Shown in pieces: positions 53,601 to 56,591 of a DNA stretch of 64,000 bases. The position numbers and the translations under genes are program-made. A model generated the notes under the pieces. That model was given only the letters and a program-made list of their open reading frames with translations. It was not told the origin of the DNA and ran no database searches. Source of the stretch: Lepas anatifera (taxonomy: Eukaryota > Arthropoda > Thecostraca > Lepadidae). The DNA is taken from positions 434,001-498,000 of the forward strand of contig JAOTON010001266.1 of assembly GCA_034440635.1 (NCBI GenBank), given 5' to 3'. Position 1 is the first letter of the stretch, and each line of letters starts with the position of its first letter.

Positions 53601-56580
53601 GGTGGCGGAGCACCGCGCCTGGGACAGGGGTGGGTCAGTGGGGGTCACACACAACCACACCACCATCCACAGTTATCAGTGACGGAGCACCGCGCCTGGG
53701 ACAGGGCTGGGTCAGTGGGGGTCACACACAATCACACCACCCACCACAGCCTCCAGTGACGGAGCACCGCGCCTGGGACAGGGCTGGGGTCAGTGGGGGT
53801 CACACAAAACCGTACCCACCACAGCCTCCGCAGTGGCGGAGCACCGCGCCTGGAACAGGGCTGGGATCAGTGGGGGTCACACACAACCGCACCCACCACA
53901 GCCTCCAGTGGCGGAGCACCGCGCCTGGAAAAGGGCTGGGTCAGTGGGGGTCACACACAATCACACCACCATCCACAGTTATCAGTGACGGAGCACCGCG
54001 CCTGGAACAGGGGTGGGTCAGTGGGGGTCACACACAATCACACCACCATCCACAGTTACCAGTGGCGGAGCACCGCGCCTGGGACAGGGGTGGGGTCAGT
54101 GGGGGTCACACACAACCGCACCCACCACAGCCTCCGGTGGCGGAGCACCGCGCCTGGGACAGGGGTGGGTCAGTGGGGGTCACACACAATCACACCACCA
54201 TCCACAGTTACCAGTGGATGAGCATCGCGCCTGGGACAGGGGTGGGGTCACTGGGGGTCACACACAATCACACCACCATCCACAGTTACCAGTGGCGGAG
54301 CACCGCGCCTGGGACAGGGTTGAGTCAGTGGGGGTCACACACAATCACACCACCATCCACAGTTACCAGTGGCGGATCACCGCGCCTGGGACAGGGCTGG
54401 GTCAGTGGGGGTCACACACAACCACACCACCCTCCACCACAGCCTCCAGTGGTGGAGCACCGCGCCTTGGGACAGGGGTGGGTCAGTGGGGGTCACACAC
54501 AACCGCACCACCATCCACAGTTACTAGTGGATGAGCACCGCGCCTGGGACAGGGGTGGGGTCAGTGGAGGTCACACACAACCGCACCCACCACAGCCTCC
54601 AGTGGCGGAGCACCGCGCCTGGGACAGGGGTGGGTCAGTGGGGGTCACACACAACCGCACCCACCACAGCCTGCAGTGGCGGAGCACCGCGCCTGGGACA
54701 GGGGTGGGGTCAGTGGAGGTCACACACAATCACACCACCATCCACAGTTACCAGTGGATGAGCACCGCGCCTGGGACAGGGGTGGGGTCACTGGGGGTCA
54801 CACACAACCACACCACCCTCCACCACAGTCTCCAGTGGTGGAGCACCGCGCCTGGAACAGGGGTGCGGTCAGTGGAGGTCATGCTTACACGCAGTACTAA
54901 ACATGACCCCACAAATGATATTGATCATTCAGTGATACTAGTTACAACAGAATCATGATAAGATGACGACATGCCGCAGTATGCATGTCAGAACATAACA
55001 CATTTCGACTAAACTGGAGATCACACTAAATAACGCATATGAAAGGCGAGACAGTAAACGACCAGAAATTCGCTTACCTTTTCTCTTTTCAGCACTTTGT
55101 TGAACTTCTCGAAGTGCGTCTGAGTGTCTTGTCCCGGGGGCAGGCTGAGGAGAGACAGCGAGGTTAGAACAAACAATACACTACAAATGATTGTTACCGA
55201 GCGGGCGCGAAGAGTTCGTGAGGTCTCCATATACATAGGCGGATCCAGGGGGCAAGGGGAGCACGTGCCCCCCCGATCGACCCTCGGCGCCCTCCTGAAA
55301 GGTCGATGGCGCCCCCTGAAATGTCGCTTCCCACCCCCCCCAGGATGCGAAAGTCGGCGCCCACCGATAGGACTTGGCGCCCACCTAATAGGTTTTGCCG
55401 GTCATAAGTGGCGCCCCCTGGTCCGGATGGCGCCCCCCCGGGAAGGTGCCTCCTCCCATCGGCAATCCTGGATCCGCCTATGTCCATATACATGGAAAGT
55501 CTTGACATGTGAGCGATACGACCCATCCCATCCCAATCGTCACGCTAATGAGAAACCTATATCTCACAAAGTATGCATCAGACCTTAACGGGGTTTCATA
55601 ATCTTATAACCAGATCAATCAAACATTTAGTGTGCAGGGAGCACTGATTCAATGAGGTAAATGGTATAGAATCAACTCCTGGTTTGGAACCCACCTCAAG
55701 CCAAACTAGTGTTTGACTTCTGATCAATTGGAAATGACGTGTCCGTAAGTGGAGGCAGTTTTAAGCGTTTTGTCCGTTCGGAAGGTACTTTTAGAATATG
55801 CAAGAGATTCCTCTCAAAAGCAAGAAACAGCTAAAGGCACTGCCTGCACCGAGCGACTTTTTTCCTCCAAAATTATATCACCCAGTACTAACTCGCAATA
55901 GAAATGTACGGTGATCACGCGTATGGTAAAAATATGATTTCAGTGCTCGCTCTGGCCGCAGATTTGTCACAGCAGCCAAACAAGGCTCCATTATTGTCAT
56001 TATAAGTTCATCACATGTGAAGACCTGAGTACGTTTATGGCAAAAAAAGAAGAAAATTAACATCGAATCTGGTCCACACCCAAAGTATCCCCGCAAGTTT
56101 ATTCAGTCTTCTCTCGCGGCATAACTATCAATCACAATCTGGCTGACAGCCGACAAATACGACAGATCAACAAAAATTGACTCCCAATCCATATCCAGAT
56201 GGAAACCAACAAATTTTCTGGCCAAGCCAATCCAAATCGATGGCGTTCTCTATTGAACAAAGCGGCTTGCTACAATGAGTTCACATAAACAGAGGCCATT
56301 TGCACATTGATTGCACAAGGTTGTAGCTTAAATATAGATACTGAGACAGTTTAAATCCGGATACAATCACTCATAGGGACAAACTCATACAGCAATTGCC
56401 CTACCTGCCAAGGTCCTCGAAGCCGATCGGCCGCTTGAAGCCGATCCAGAGCAGGTCAGTGACCCAGGAGAAGGTCACCTTCTGCCTGGCACTGGCGTAG
56501 GGGTGTCGGTACCGAATCTGTTCCATGTCGACGTGATAGAAACTCTCTGGACTGTACTTCGAACGTGAACATAGGTACCC
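14166..56580 (-). CDS. Sur: SUR-like ABCC transporter (26 exons, N-terminus missing)
   Basis: The spliced coding sequence gives 1823 residues plus stop, every junction in phase. Order: end of the L0 linker (exons a1-a2), TMD1 (a3-a10), a long acidic linker, NBD1 (a11-a14), a long Ser/Pro linker (a15-a18), TMD2 (a18-a22) and NBD2 (a23-a26). NBD1 shows Walker A GGVGSGKS (730-737), Q-loop Q767, LSGGQ (822-826), ILDDP with Asp at the catalytic position (847) and H881. NBD2 shows GRSGSGKST (1609-1617), Q1657, a degenerate FSVGQ (1712-1716), catalytic E1737 and H1768. Stretches such as [27 protein letters not shown] and [18 protein letters not shown] follow SUR1/SUR2 closely. In that family the protein is a plasma-membrane KATP-channel subunit that senses nucleotides rather than pumping. 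Another long ABCC paralogue is possible; ABCC membership is secure. The promoter and TMD0 are not in the mapped part. Confidence 0.88.
14534..16540 (-). other. Intron a25/a26, distal part
   Basis: No exon or RNA gene is seen. A start-like hAT family A motif (AGCGGATCCAGGA, near 15561) without a matching right end is probably a relic. Short direct repeats of GATATAGCCTAGAT lie near 15810 and 15868. Confidence 0.5.
16549..16844. mobile_element. hAT-type MITE (family C), 296 bp
   Basis: Termini are CATTGGCGGACGCAG and CTGCGTCCGCCTCTG, inverted with 13 of 15 matches. A perfect 8-bp target duplication gccatatc flanks it (16541-16548 and 16845-16852). An internal direct repeat, ACACTAGGTCTGTAGAGCA, occurs twice. 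There is no coding capacity. A shorter relative is at 34066-34274. Confidence 0.93.
17205..17486 (-). mobile_element. SINE copy, 5'-truncated (family S1)
   Basis: The reverse complement matches 37484-37765 along its length (GGCCCGCTGCTCAGAAGCATGC, CCGACGTACAGGTCGGCT, GGGACGTTAAACTTTGG, ending near GACTCCAGCAG). It lacks the tRNA-like head found in that copy. Confidence 0.88.
17785..17830 (-). mobile_element. tRNA-like SINE head fragment
   Basis: The reverse complement reads GCGTAGCTCAGTTGGTAGAG followed by CGTTGGGCTTAGGCCCGCC. Box A, TAGCTCAGTTGG, is perfect (17811-17822). No box B is seen at the right distance, so this is a fragment, not a functional tRNA. Confidence 0.6.
17870..19425 (-). 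other. Intron a25/a26, middle part
   Basis: Mostly featureless. Near 18809 the motif GGGCCCCATTTCATAAAA resembles a common MITE terminus; a related inverted end occurs near 24510. Neither could be paired. Confidence 0.4.
19430..19880. mobile_element. TTAA-flanked MITE, family P, 451 bp
   Basis: Perfect inverted termini AGGGAATGTGGCACCTT and AAGGTGCCACATTCCCT, each flanked by TTAA (19426-19429 and 19881-19884). This fits piggyBac-type insertion. A near full-length copy in opposite orientation lies at 58778-59226. Non-coding. Confidence 0.9.
19885..25311 (-). other. Intron a25/a26, proximal part (5.4 kb)
   Basis: No conserved exon is seen. The stretch 23410-23600 is a GC-rich island in AT-rich intron. 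The stretch 24355-24490 has three loose repeats of TACGCTGCATT. Nothing further is supported. Confidence 0.45.
25312..25415 (-). CDS. Sur: SUR-like exon a25 (NBD2)
   Basis: 104 nt, phase 2 in, 1 out, residues 1667-1702. [20 protein letters not shown] and [14 protein letters not shown] match SUR [24 protein letters not shown]. It is followed by a 10.8-kb intron. Confidence 0.93.
25416..25824 (-). other. Intron a24/a25
   Basis: A 409-bp GT-AG intron with no features seen. Confidence 0.7.
25825..26012 (-). CDS. Sur: SUR-like exon a24 (NBD2 Walker A to Q-loop)
   Basis: 188 nt, phase 0 in, 2 out, residues 1605-1667. [14 protein letters not shown], then [20 protein letters not shown] and [12 protein letters not shown]. 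The KLPL.TLRS run is typical of SUR NBD2. Confidence 0.95.
26235..26415 (+). mobile_element. tRNA-derived SINE (family S2)
   Basis: Perfect internal promoter: box A TAGCCTAGTGG (26242-26252) and box B GGTTCAATCCC (26295-26305), 42 bp apart. A non-tRNA body follows (CCGTGTCCGATCTGACCCGG ... TGTGCCTGTTGGGAGTGGCC). Only this copy was noticed in the window. Confidence 0.75.
26416..27010 (-). other. Intron a23/a24, remainder
   Basis: AT-rich, no features seen. Confidence 0.5.
27011..27201 (-). CDS. Sur: SUR-like exon a23 (start of NBD2)
   Basis: 191 nt, phase 1 in, 0 out, residues 1541-1604. [20 protein letters not shown], then an insertion rich in Ser, Asn and Thr, then [16 protein letters not shown], matching SUR NWPDQGKIQIQNLSVRY and PVLKHVNALIAPGQK. 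Donor AAG|GTTCGG is weak but required by the frame. Confidence 0.92.
27202..28072 (-). other. Intron a22/a23
   Basis: An 871-bp GT-AG intron with nothing recognised. Confidence 0.6.
28073..28313 (-). CDS. Sur: SUR-like exon a22 (TMD2, last helices)
   Basis: 241 nt, phase 0 in, 1 out, residues 1461-1541. It contains [54 protein letters not shown] and KTEHYR, matching SUR [23 protein letters not shown]...AVKRIHGLLKTE. Donor is TTG|GTGAGT. Confidence 0.94.
28391..28480 (+). mobile_element. SINE family S3, 5'-truncated copy
   Basis: It starts inside box B (CAAGTCCCGGCGG) and matches the body of the copy at 57980-58125: AAAATCCCTTCCAACAGGGT and GAGTTGGCGACGCCGTATGA. Confidence 0.85.
28686..28881 (-). 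CDS. Sur: SUR-like exon a21 (TMD2)
   Basis: 196 nt, phase 2 in, 0 out, residues 1395-1460. [20 protein letters not shown] and [11 protein letters not shown] match SUR [20 protein letters not shown]...TIRAFRYEARF; then RWLGIAL. The GA-rich run upstream supplies the polypyrimidine tract. Confidence 0.95.
28882..29460 (-). other. Intron a20/a21, proximal part
   Basis: It starts with a GA/GGGA-rich run (about 28886-28922) that is the polypyrimidine tract of the a21 acceptor on the minus strand. The rest is featureless. Confidence 0.6.
29461..29745. repeat. Tandem repeat, ~100-bp unit, 3 copies
   Basis: Units share CATTTCCTACCGGGC (29480, 29580, 29680), CGAACTATCCGAGCGAGC and GAAACCGTGTCAGGTAGCTA. 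High identity suggests recent duplication. It directly adjoins the exon-a20 donor duplications. Confidence 0.92.
29776..29981 (-). repeat. Two partial duplications of the exon a20 end and donor
   Basis: Units of about 95 bp repeat the last ~50 nt of exon a20, the donor (GCAAT|GTGAGTGG) and ~45 bp of intron. Copy donors fall at 29887/29886 and 29791/29790. The exon-like part keeps AAGTTCTACCGCG but carries an in-frame TAG (TTC TCG TAG AAG), so the copies are pseudo-exon fragments. Confidence 0.9.
29982..30139 (-). CDS. Sur: SUR-like exon a20 (TMD2 helices)
   Basis: 158 nt, phase 0 in, 2 out, residues 1343-1395. Two hydrophobic helices, then [13 protein letters not shown], matching SUR CYFIQKYFRVAS. 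Donor is GCAAT|GTGAGTGG. Two decayed copies of the last ~50 exon bases plus donor follow in the intron. Confidence 0.92.
30140..30503 (-). other. Intron a19/a20
   Basis: A 364-bp GT-AG intron with no features seen. Confidence 0.6.
30504..30895 (-). CDS. Sur: SUR-like exon a19 (TMD2)
   Basis: 392 nt, phase 1 in, 0 out, residues 1212-1342. [12 protein letters not shown] matches SUR AIDYWLAKWTDS. An extracellular loop follows with sequons NLT and NVT, then helix [20 protein letters not shown] and [19 protein letters not shown] with FIDK. Confidence 0.95.
31160..31324 (-). CDS. Sur: SUR-like exon a18 (start of TMD2)
   Basis: 165 nt, phase 1/1, residues 1157-1212. It contains a canonical RRFS site, the elbow [18 protein letters not shown] and the first TMD2 helix [12 protein letters not shown], matching the SUR segment CAKYLSSAGILLLSLLVF. 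Confidence 0.9.
31325..31647 (-). other. Intron a17/a18
   Basis: A 323-bp GT-AG intron with no features seen. Confidence 0.6.
31648..31826 (-). CDS. Sur: SUR-like exon a17 (linker)
   Basis: 179 nt, phase 2 in, 1 out, residues 1097-1157. Polar sequence with [17 protein letters not shown] and a terminal NEEEEG. Acidic runs in the same linker occur in SUR1. Donor is GAGG|GTAAGA. Confidence 0.8.
32104..32353 (-). CDS. Sur: SUR-like exon a16 (linker with minisatellite at its acceptor)
   Basis: 250 nt, phase 1 in, 2 out, residues 1014-1097. It starts [16 protein letters not shown] and continues through a Pro/Thr segment and [12 protein letters not shown] to SIIHKIMR. The acceptor ccgtccccag|ACCGG is the last of nine identical-type acceptors in the 45-nt array immediately upstream. 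All units are open in this exon's frame, so the exon could be longer in 15-residue steps. Confidence 0.75.
32341..32745 (-). repeat. 45-nt minisatellite, 9 units, each with the exon a16 acceptor
   Basis: Units start at 32341 and recur every 45 bp to 32701. On the minus strand each reads ...GCGCCGTCCCCAG|ACCGGAGGACAGTGTC..., a polypyrimidine-AG acceptor followed by the first bases of exon a16. Translated in the exon frame each unit is [15 protein letters not shown], with no stops in any copy. Divergence is a few substitutions per unit (GCA/GTG/GAC codons, CAC/AAC). Confidence 0.95.
33041..33206 (-). CDS. Sur: SUR-like exon a15 (inter-domain linker)
   Basis: 166 nt, phase 0 in, 1 out, residues 959-1014. 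It is basic and Ser-rich: [20 protein letters not shown], then a Gly/Ala-rich part. RRQAS is a possible basophilic kinase site. There is no clear vertebrate counterpart, but it has good splice sites and phase on both sides. Confidence 0.8.
33260..33660. repeat. 18-bp minisatellite (GTCAGCCGTCAGTTCAGG)
   Basis: About 18-20 degenerate units upstream of the a15 acceptor, trailing into GTCAGAGTGGTCAGTGCAGG units to about 33750. The related string GGTCAGAGCGG lies inside the pyrimidine tract of the a15 acceptor (33225-33235), but the acceptor AG itself is not repeated. Confidence 0.92.
34066..34274. mobile_element. hAT-type MITE (family C), 209 bp, next to exon a14 donor
   Basis: Termini CCTTGGCGGACGCAG and CTGCGTCCGCCCCTG. 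Flanking octamers gtccactg (34058-34065) and gtccaatg (34275-34282) match at 7 of 8. It is collinear with 16549-16844 but lacks about 90 bp internally. The right target duplication ends 13 bp from the a14 donor. Confidence 0.9.
34296..34496 (-). CDS. Sur: SUR-like exon a14 (end of NBD1)
   Basis: 201 nt, phase 0/0, residues 892-958. [19 protein letters not shown] and [12 protein letters not shown] match SUR IIAMKDGTIQREGTLKDF...WKTLMNRQDQELE, a SUR-distinctive stretch. The donor lies only 20 bp from a hAT MITE. Confidence 0.93.
34497..34869 (-). other. Intron a13/a14
   Basis: A 373-bp GT-AG intron with no features seen. Confidence 0.6.
34870..35007 (-). CDS. Sur: SUR-like exon a13 (NBD1 D-loop and H-loop)
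   Basis: 138 nt, phase 0/0, residues 846-891. [18 protein letters not shown] and [16 protein letters not shown] complete NBD1. The residue after the Walker B Asp is Asp rather than catalytic Glu, as is usual in ABCC NBD1. Confidence 0.95.
35008..35400 (-). other. Intron a12/a13
   Basis: A 393-bp GT-AG intron with no features seen. Confidence 0.6.
35401..35662 (-). CDS. Sur: SUR-like exon a12 (NBD1 Q-loop to signature)
   Basis: 262 nt, phase 2 in, 0 out, residues 758-845. It contains [38 protein letters not shown] and the signature [16 protein letters not shown], almost collinear with SUR NBD1. It ends in Walker B ADVVIL. Confidence 0.95.
35663..35951 (-). other. GC-AG intron between a11 and a12
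   Basis: The donor reads CCAG|GCAAGT (35952|35951), a full match to U1 pairing except the C at +2. The acceptor is caccaccag|GGG. Frame and SUR alignment ([14 protein letters not shown]) require this boundary. Confidence 0.88.
35952..36724 (-). CDS. Sur: SUR-like exon a11 (acidic linker and start of NBD1)
   Basis: The largest exon, 773 nt, phase 0 in, 2 out, residues 501-758. The first ~190 residues are low-complexity Ser/Asp/Glu/Pro sequence, far longer than the vertebrate SUR linker here. Then come [25 protein letters not shown] and Walker [10 protein letters not shown]. It ends at GCCAG|GCAAGT, a GC donor; no GT near this point preserves the frame into a12. Confidence 0.92.
37143..37438. 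repeat. Long inverted repeat (~69-bp arms, ~158-bp spacer)
   Basis: The left arm (37143-37211, GGCGCGAGGTGATGCCTTGC ... CCACTCTG) is nearly the exact reverse complement of the right arm (37370-37438, CAGAGTGG ... GCAAGGCATCACCTCGCGCC). No target duplication was found. It may be a fold-back MITE. A SINE starts about 8 bp beyond the right arm. Confidence 0.9.
37446..37770 (+). mobile_element. tRNA-derived SINE (family S1), full-length copy
   Basis: The head GCCGCCCCGGTAGCTCAGTT carries box A TAGCTCAGTTGG (37455-37466) and a diverged box B (GGATCGGTCCC, about 37529-37539). The body is shared with the truncated copy at 17205-17486 in opposite orientation. The internal hairpin CCGACGTACAGGTCGG is shared by both. 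Confidence 0.85.
37856..38485. mobile_element. hAT-type MITE (family A), interrupted by a second MITE
   Basis: Termini CATACGCGGATCCAGG and CCTGGATCCGCCTATG. Flanking octamers cgatctta (37848-37855) and cgatcata (38486-38493) match at 7 of 8. Without the nested element and duplicated target it would be about 270 bp, like the copies at 50263 and 55234. Confidence 0.93.
38035..38386. mobile_element. hAT-type MITE (family B) nested inside family A
   Basis: It starts CAGTGGCGGATCTAGC and is flanked by a perfect 8-bp duplication gccatcga (38027-38034 and 38387-38394), which is family A sequence. The right terminus is eroded (CCCCTGATCTG instead of CTGGATCCGCCACTG). Similar to 40292-40673. Confidence 0.93.
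38494..39516 (-). other. Intron a10/a11, unannotated part
   Basis: No features beyond a short palindromic AGCTATATAGCTATATAGCT near 38989. Confidence 0.5.
39521..39655. mobile_element. TTAA-MITE family P, 3'-truncated
   Basis: TTAA (39517-39520), then AGGGAATGTGGCACC and sub-terminal TTTTGAACTGATATGGCCA, as in the other copies. It loses similarity near 39655. Confidence 0.75.
40292..40673. mobile_element. hAT-type MITE (family B), 382 bp
   Basis: Termini CAGTGGCGGATCTAGC and CTGGATCCGCCACTG. Octamers gtatgggt (40284-40291) and gtataggt (40674-40681) match at 7 of 8. The interior shares GGCAAACCAAAGTCGAAAA and GAAGTTGAGAGTT with the nested copy. Confidence 0.93.
41143..41951. mobile_element. 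TTAA-flanked DNA element, family Q, 809 bp
   Basis: Inverted termini AGGGAGATACGCGAAAAAA with TTATT, and the complement at the right end, both flanked by TTAA (41139-41142 and 41952-41955). The AGGGA start recalls family P. The interior has a minus-strand open frame of about 70 codons, without a recognisable transposase domain. Confidence 0.88.
42078..42215 (-). CDS. Sur: SUR-like exon a10
   Basis: 138 nt, phase 0/0, residues 455-500. [17 protein letters not shown] matches SUR VSVQKLSEFLSSAEI, the helix leaving TMD1. The rest is polar linker. Donor is CTG|GTGAGG. Confidence 0.88.
42216..42613 (-). other. Intron a9/a10
   Basis: A 398-bp GT-AG intron with no features seen. Confidence 0.6.
42614..42792 (-). 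CDS. Sur: SUR-like exon a9 (end of TMD1)
   Basis: 179 nt, phase 1 in, 0 out, residues 395-454. It contains helices [13 protein letters not shown] and [20 protein letters not shown] and ends AIIDAR, matching SUR LFHILVTPLFLLSSV...VKAL. Donor is CGG|GTCAGC. Confidence 0.92.
42793..43766 (-). other. Intron a8/a9
   Basis: A 974-bp GT-AG intron. A loose repeat of TGAGAAATCAGCA(G/C)ATACGG occurs near 43280 and 43384; otherwise featureless. Confidence 0.5.
43767..43929 (-). CDS. Sur: SUR-like exon a8 (coupling-helix region)
   Basis: 163 nt, phase 0 in, 1 out, residues 341-395. It contains [20 protein letters not shown] and KLNALEF, the conserved ABCC cytoplasmic loop (SUR: [22 protein letters not shown]). 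Donor is A|GTACGT. Confidence 0.92.
43930..44318 (-). other. Intron a7/a8
   Basis: A 389-bp GT-AG intron, pyrimidine-rich near 44270-44300 on the plus strand; otherwise nothing. Confidence 0.6.
44319..44456 (-). CDS. Sur: SUR-like exon a7 (TMD1 helix)
   Basis: 138 nt, phase 0/0, residues 295-340. It encodes [13 protein letters not shown], then [14 protein letters not shown], then QLQSNKK, matching SUR IIVGVILLYYILG...LLAPVQYF. The acceptor gcggacag|ATTGTGGTG resembles the unit junction of the upstream minisatellite, gcgggacag|GTTGTGATG. Confidence 0.9.
44457..45075 (-). repeat. 51-nt minisatellite carrying the exon a7 acceptor junction
   Basis: Six to seven regular 51-nt units (about 44730-45065) each contain, on the minus strand, GGCGGGACAG|GTTGTGATG, resembling the true a7 boundary gggcggacag|ATTGTGGTG. 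Between array and exon (44465-44720) lie more diverged units, rich in CACACACCAG. Units are multiples of three; each encodes [17 protein letters not shown] in the exon's phase, but a stop near 44713 separates the array from the exon. Confidence 0.9.
45262..45410. mobile_element. hAT-type MITE (family E), 149 bp
   Basis: Termini CAGGGGCGCC and GGCGCCCATG, with a perfect 8-bp duplication ctaattag (45254-45261 and 45411-45418). The interior is G-rich on one side and C-rich on the other. Confidence 0.9.
45728..45812. repeat. (TA)n microsatellite
   Basis: A pure TA run of about 84 bp in intron a6/a7. Confidence 0.98.
46035..46290. repeat. ~26-bp minisatellite (TGGCGCTGATAGGCCC)
   Basis: About nine degenerate units of CCTGGCGCTGATAGGCCCCT in intron a6/a7. 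There is no link to a splice junction. Confidence 0.9.
46925..47130. repeat. ~31-bp minisatellite (GGCAAGCTCACGGGCTGGAC)
   Basis: About six degenerate units in intron a6/a7. There is no link to a splice junction. Confidence 0.85.
47131..48270 (-). other. Intron a6/a7, unannotated part
   Basis: No features seen. Confidence 0.5.
48275..48562. repeat. 30-bp minisatellite just inside the a6 donor
   Basis: About eight units of GCCTCAGACACCGGTGGTAC plus GCTATGGCAC. On the minus strand the array begins about 15 bp after the exon a6 donor. The donor itself is not part of the unit. Confidence 0.92.
48577..48770 (-). CDS. Sur: SUR-like exon a6
   Basis: 194 nt, phase 1 in, 0 out, residues 230-294. 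The second half ([16 protein letters not shown]...YTWAIPLK) aligns with SUR CNLVAIDTNQLM...LWAMPVQ. The first ~35 residues are an insertion relative to vertebrate SUR. An alternative acceptor six bases downstream (exon start 48764) keeps the same phase. Donor is AAG|GTAAGT. Confidence 0.82.
49255..49640 (-). repeat. Minisatellite carrying the exon a5 donor
   Basis: Degenerate units of about 35-75 bp share GAGCGACTGGAAGTGTC and GCTGGAAAC(A/C)TAC. On the minus strand the shared core is CAGTCGCTCGGTAGGTTTCC, spanning the a5 exon end and donor (TCGCTCG|GTAGGTTTC). Copies carry GT (CTCG|GTATGG; CTCGTAAGG) or GC (CTCG|GCAGGC) at the equivalent place. Confidence 0.85.
49621..49708 (-). CDS. Sur: SUR-like exon a5
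   Basis: 88 nt, phase 0 in, 1 out, residues 201-230. [12 protein letters not shown] corresponds to the cytoplasmic loop IYNKIMHLS of SUR. The donor CTCG|GTAGGTTTC also forms part of the repeat unit of the adjoining minisatellite, so downstream copies present additional donor-like sites. Confidence 0.8.
50263..50522. mobile_element. hAT-type MITE (family A), 260 bp
   Basis: Termini CATACGCAGATCCAGG and CCTGGATCCGCCTATG, with a perfect 8-bp duplication gcacaggc (50255-50262 and 50523-50530). The interior has the repeated GGGCGCC blocks typical of the family. Non-coding. Confidence 0.96.
50638..50697. repeat. (TA)n microsatellite
   Basis: About 58 bp of TA, preceded by ACACA/TATAC-rich sequence, in intron a4/a5. 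Confidence 0.97.
50698..52181 (-). other. Intron a4/a5, unannotated part
   Basis: No exon is seen. An open frame near 51350-51795 on the minus strand has no recognisable domain and no support. Confidence 0.5.
52182..52331 (-). CDS. Sur: SUR-like exon a4
   Basis: 150 nt, phase 0/0, residues 151-200. It encodes a TMD1 helix ([20 protein letters not shown]) and ends GLRLRSEVQ, equivalent to SUR GINLRGAIQ. Acceptor is ctgacag and donor CAG|GTCAGT. Confidence 0.9.
52332..53411 (-). other. Intron a3/a4
   Basis: A 1080-bp GT-AG intron with no features seen. Confidence 0.6.
53412..53618 (-). CDS. Sur: SUR-like exon a3 (first TMD1 helix)
   Basis: 207 nt, phase 0/0, residues 82-150. It contains [20 protein letters not shown] and [15 protein letters not shown], aligned to the SUR helix ending LLGFAGPL. 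The acceptor reads cctgtcccag|GCGCGG. The acceptor and first ~18 exon bases are the last unit of the minisatellite that fills the preceding intron. Donor is GGG|GTCAGT. Confidence 0.9.
53600..54885 (-). repeat. ~65-90-bp minisatellite, ~17 units, each with the exon a3 acceptor
   Basis: On the minus strand every unit contains CCTGT(C/T)CCAGGCGCGGTGCT, the same string that spans the true a3 acceptor (cccag|GCGCGGTGCT at 53619/53618), plus CCGCCAC matching exon bases 11-18. Unit lengths vary with the number of CCACC/CACAC blocks. It fills nearly all of the intron a2/a3. A long plus-strand open frame across it is an artefact of the repeat. Confidence 0.95.
55078..55144 (-). CDS. Sur: SUR-like exon a2
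   Basis: 67 nt, phase 2 in, phase 0 out, residues 59-81. It encodes [20 protein letters not shown], matching the SUR segment 'GKLP...F' just before TMD1. Donor is AAG|GTAAGC and acceptor CTCTCCTCAG. Confidence 0.88.
55234..55482. mobile_element. hAT-type MITE (family A), 249 bp, inverted orientation
   Basis: It starts CATAGGCGGATCCAGG and ends CCTGGATCCGCCTATG, with a perfect 8-bp duplication tccatata (55226-55233 and 55483-55490). The interior is the reverse complement of the 50263 copy. Confidence 0.96.
55491..56404 (-). other. Intron a1/a2, remainder
   Basis: No features seen. Confidence 0.5.
56405..56580 (-). CDS. Sur: SUR-like exon a1 (L0 linker)
   Basis: 176 nt, phase 0 in, phase 2 out. 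The acceptor is TTCTATTCCAG at 56581-56591 and the donor GTAG begins at 56404. It encodes residues 1-59: [10 protein letters not shown]..., then the amphipathic L0 signature [15 protein letters not shown] and [10 protein letters not shown], equivalent to SUR L0 before TMD1. It enters in phase with no Met, so earlier exons must exist. Confidence 0.88.
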
Positions 56581-56591
56581 CTGGAATAGAA

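Noticed and set aside
53492..54958. Plus-strand open frame of 488 codons
   Set aside because: It is produced by the intronic minisatellite; the periodic G/T/H/Q-rich product has no domain and lies antisense to the mapped intron.
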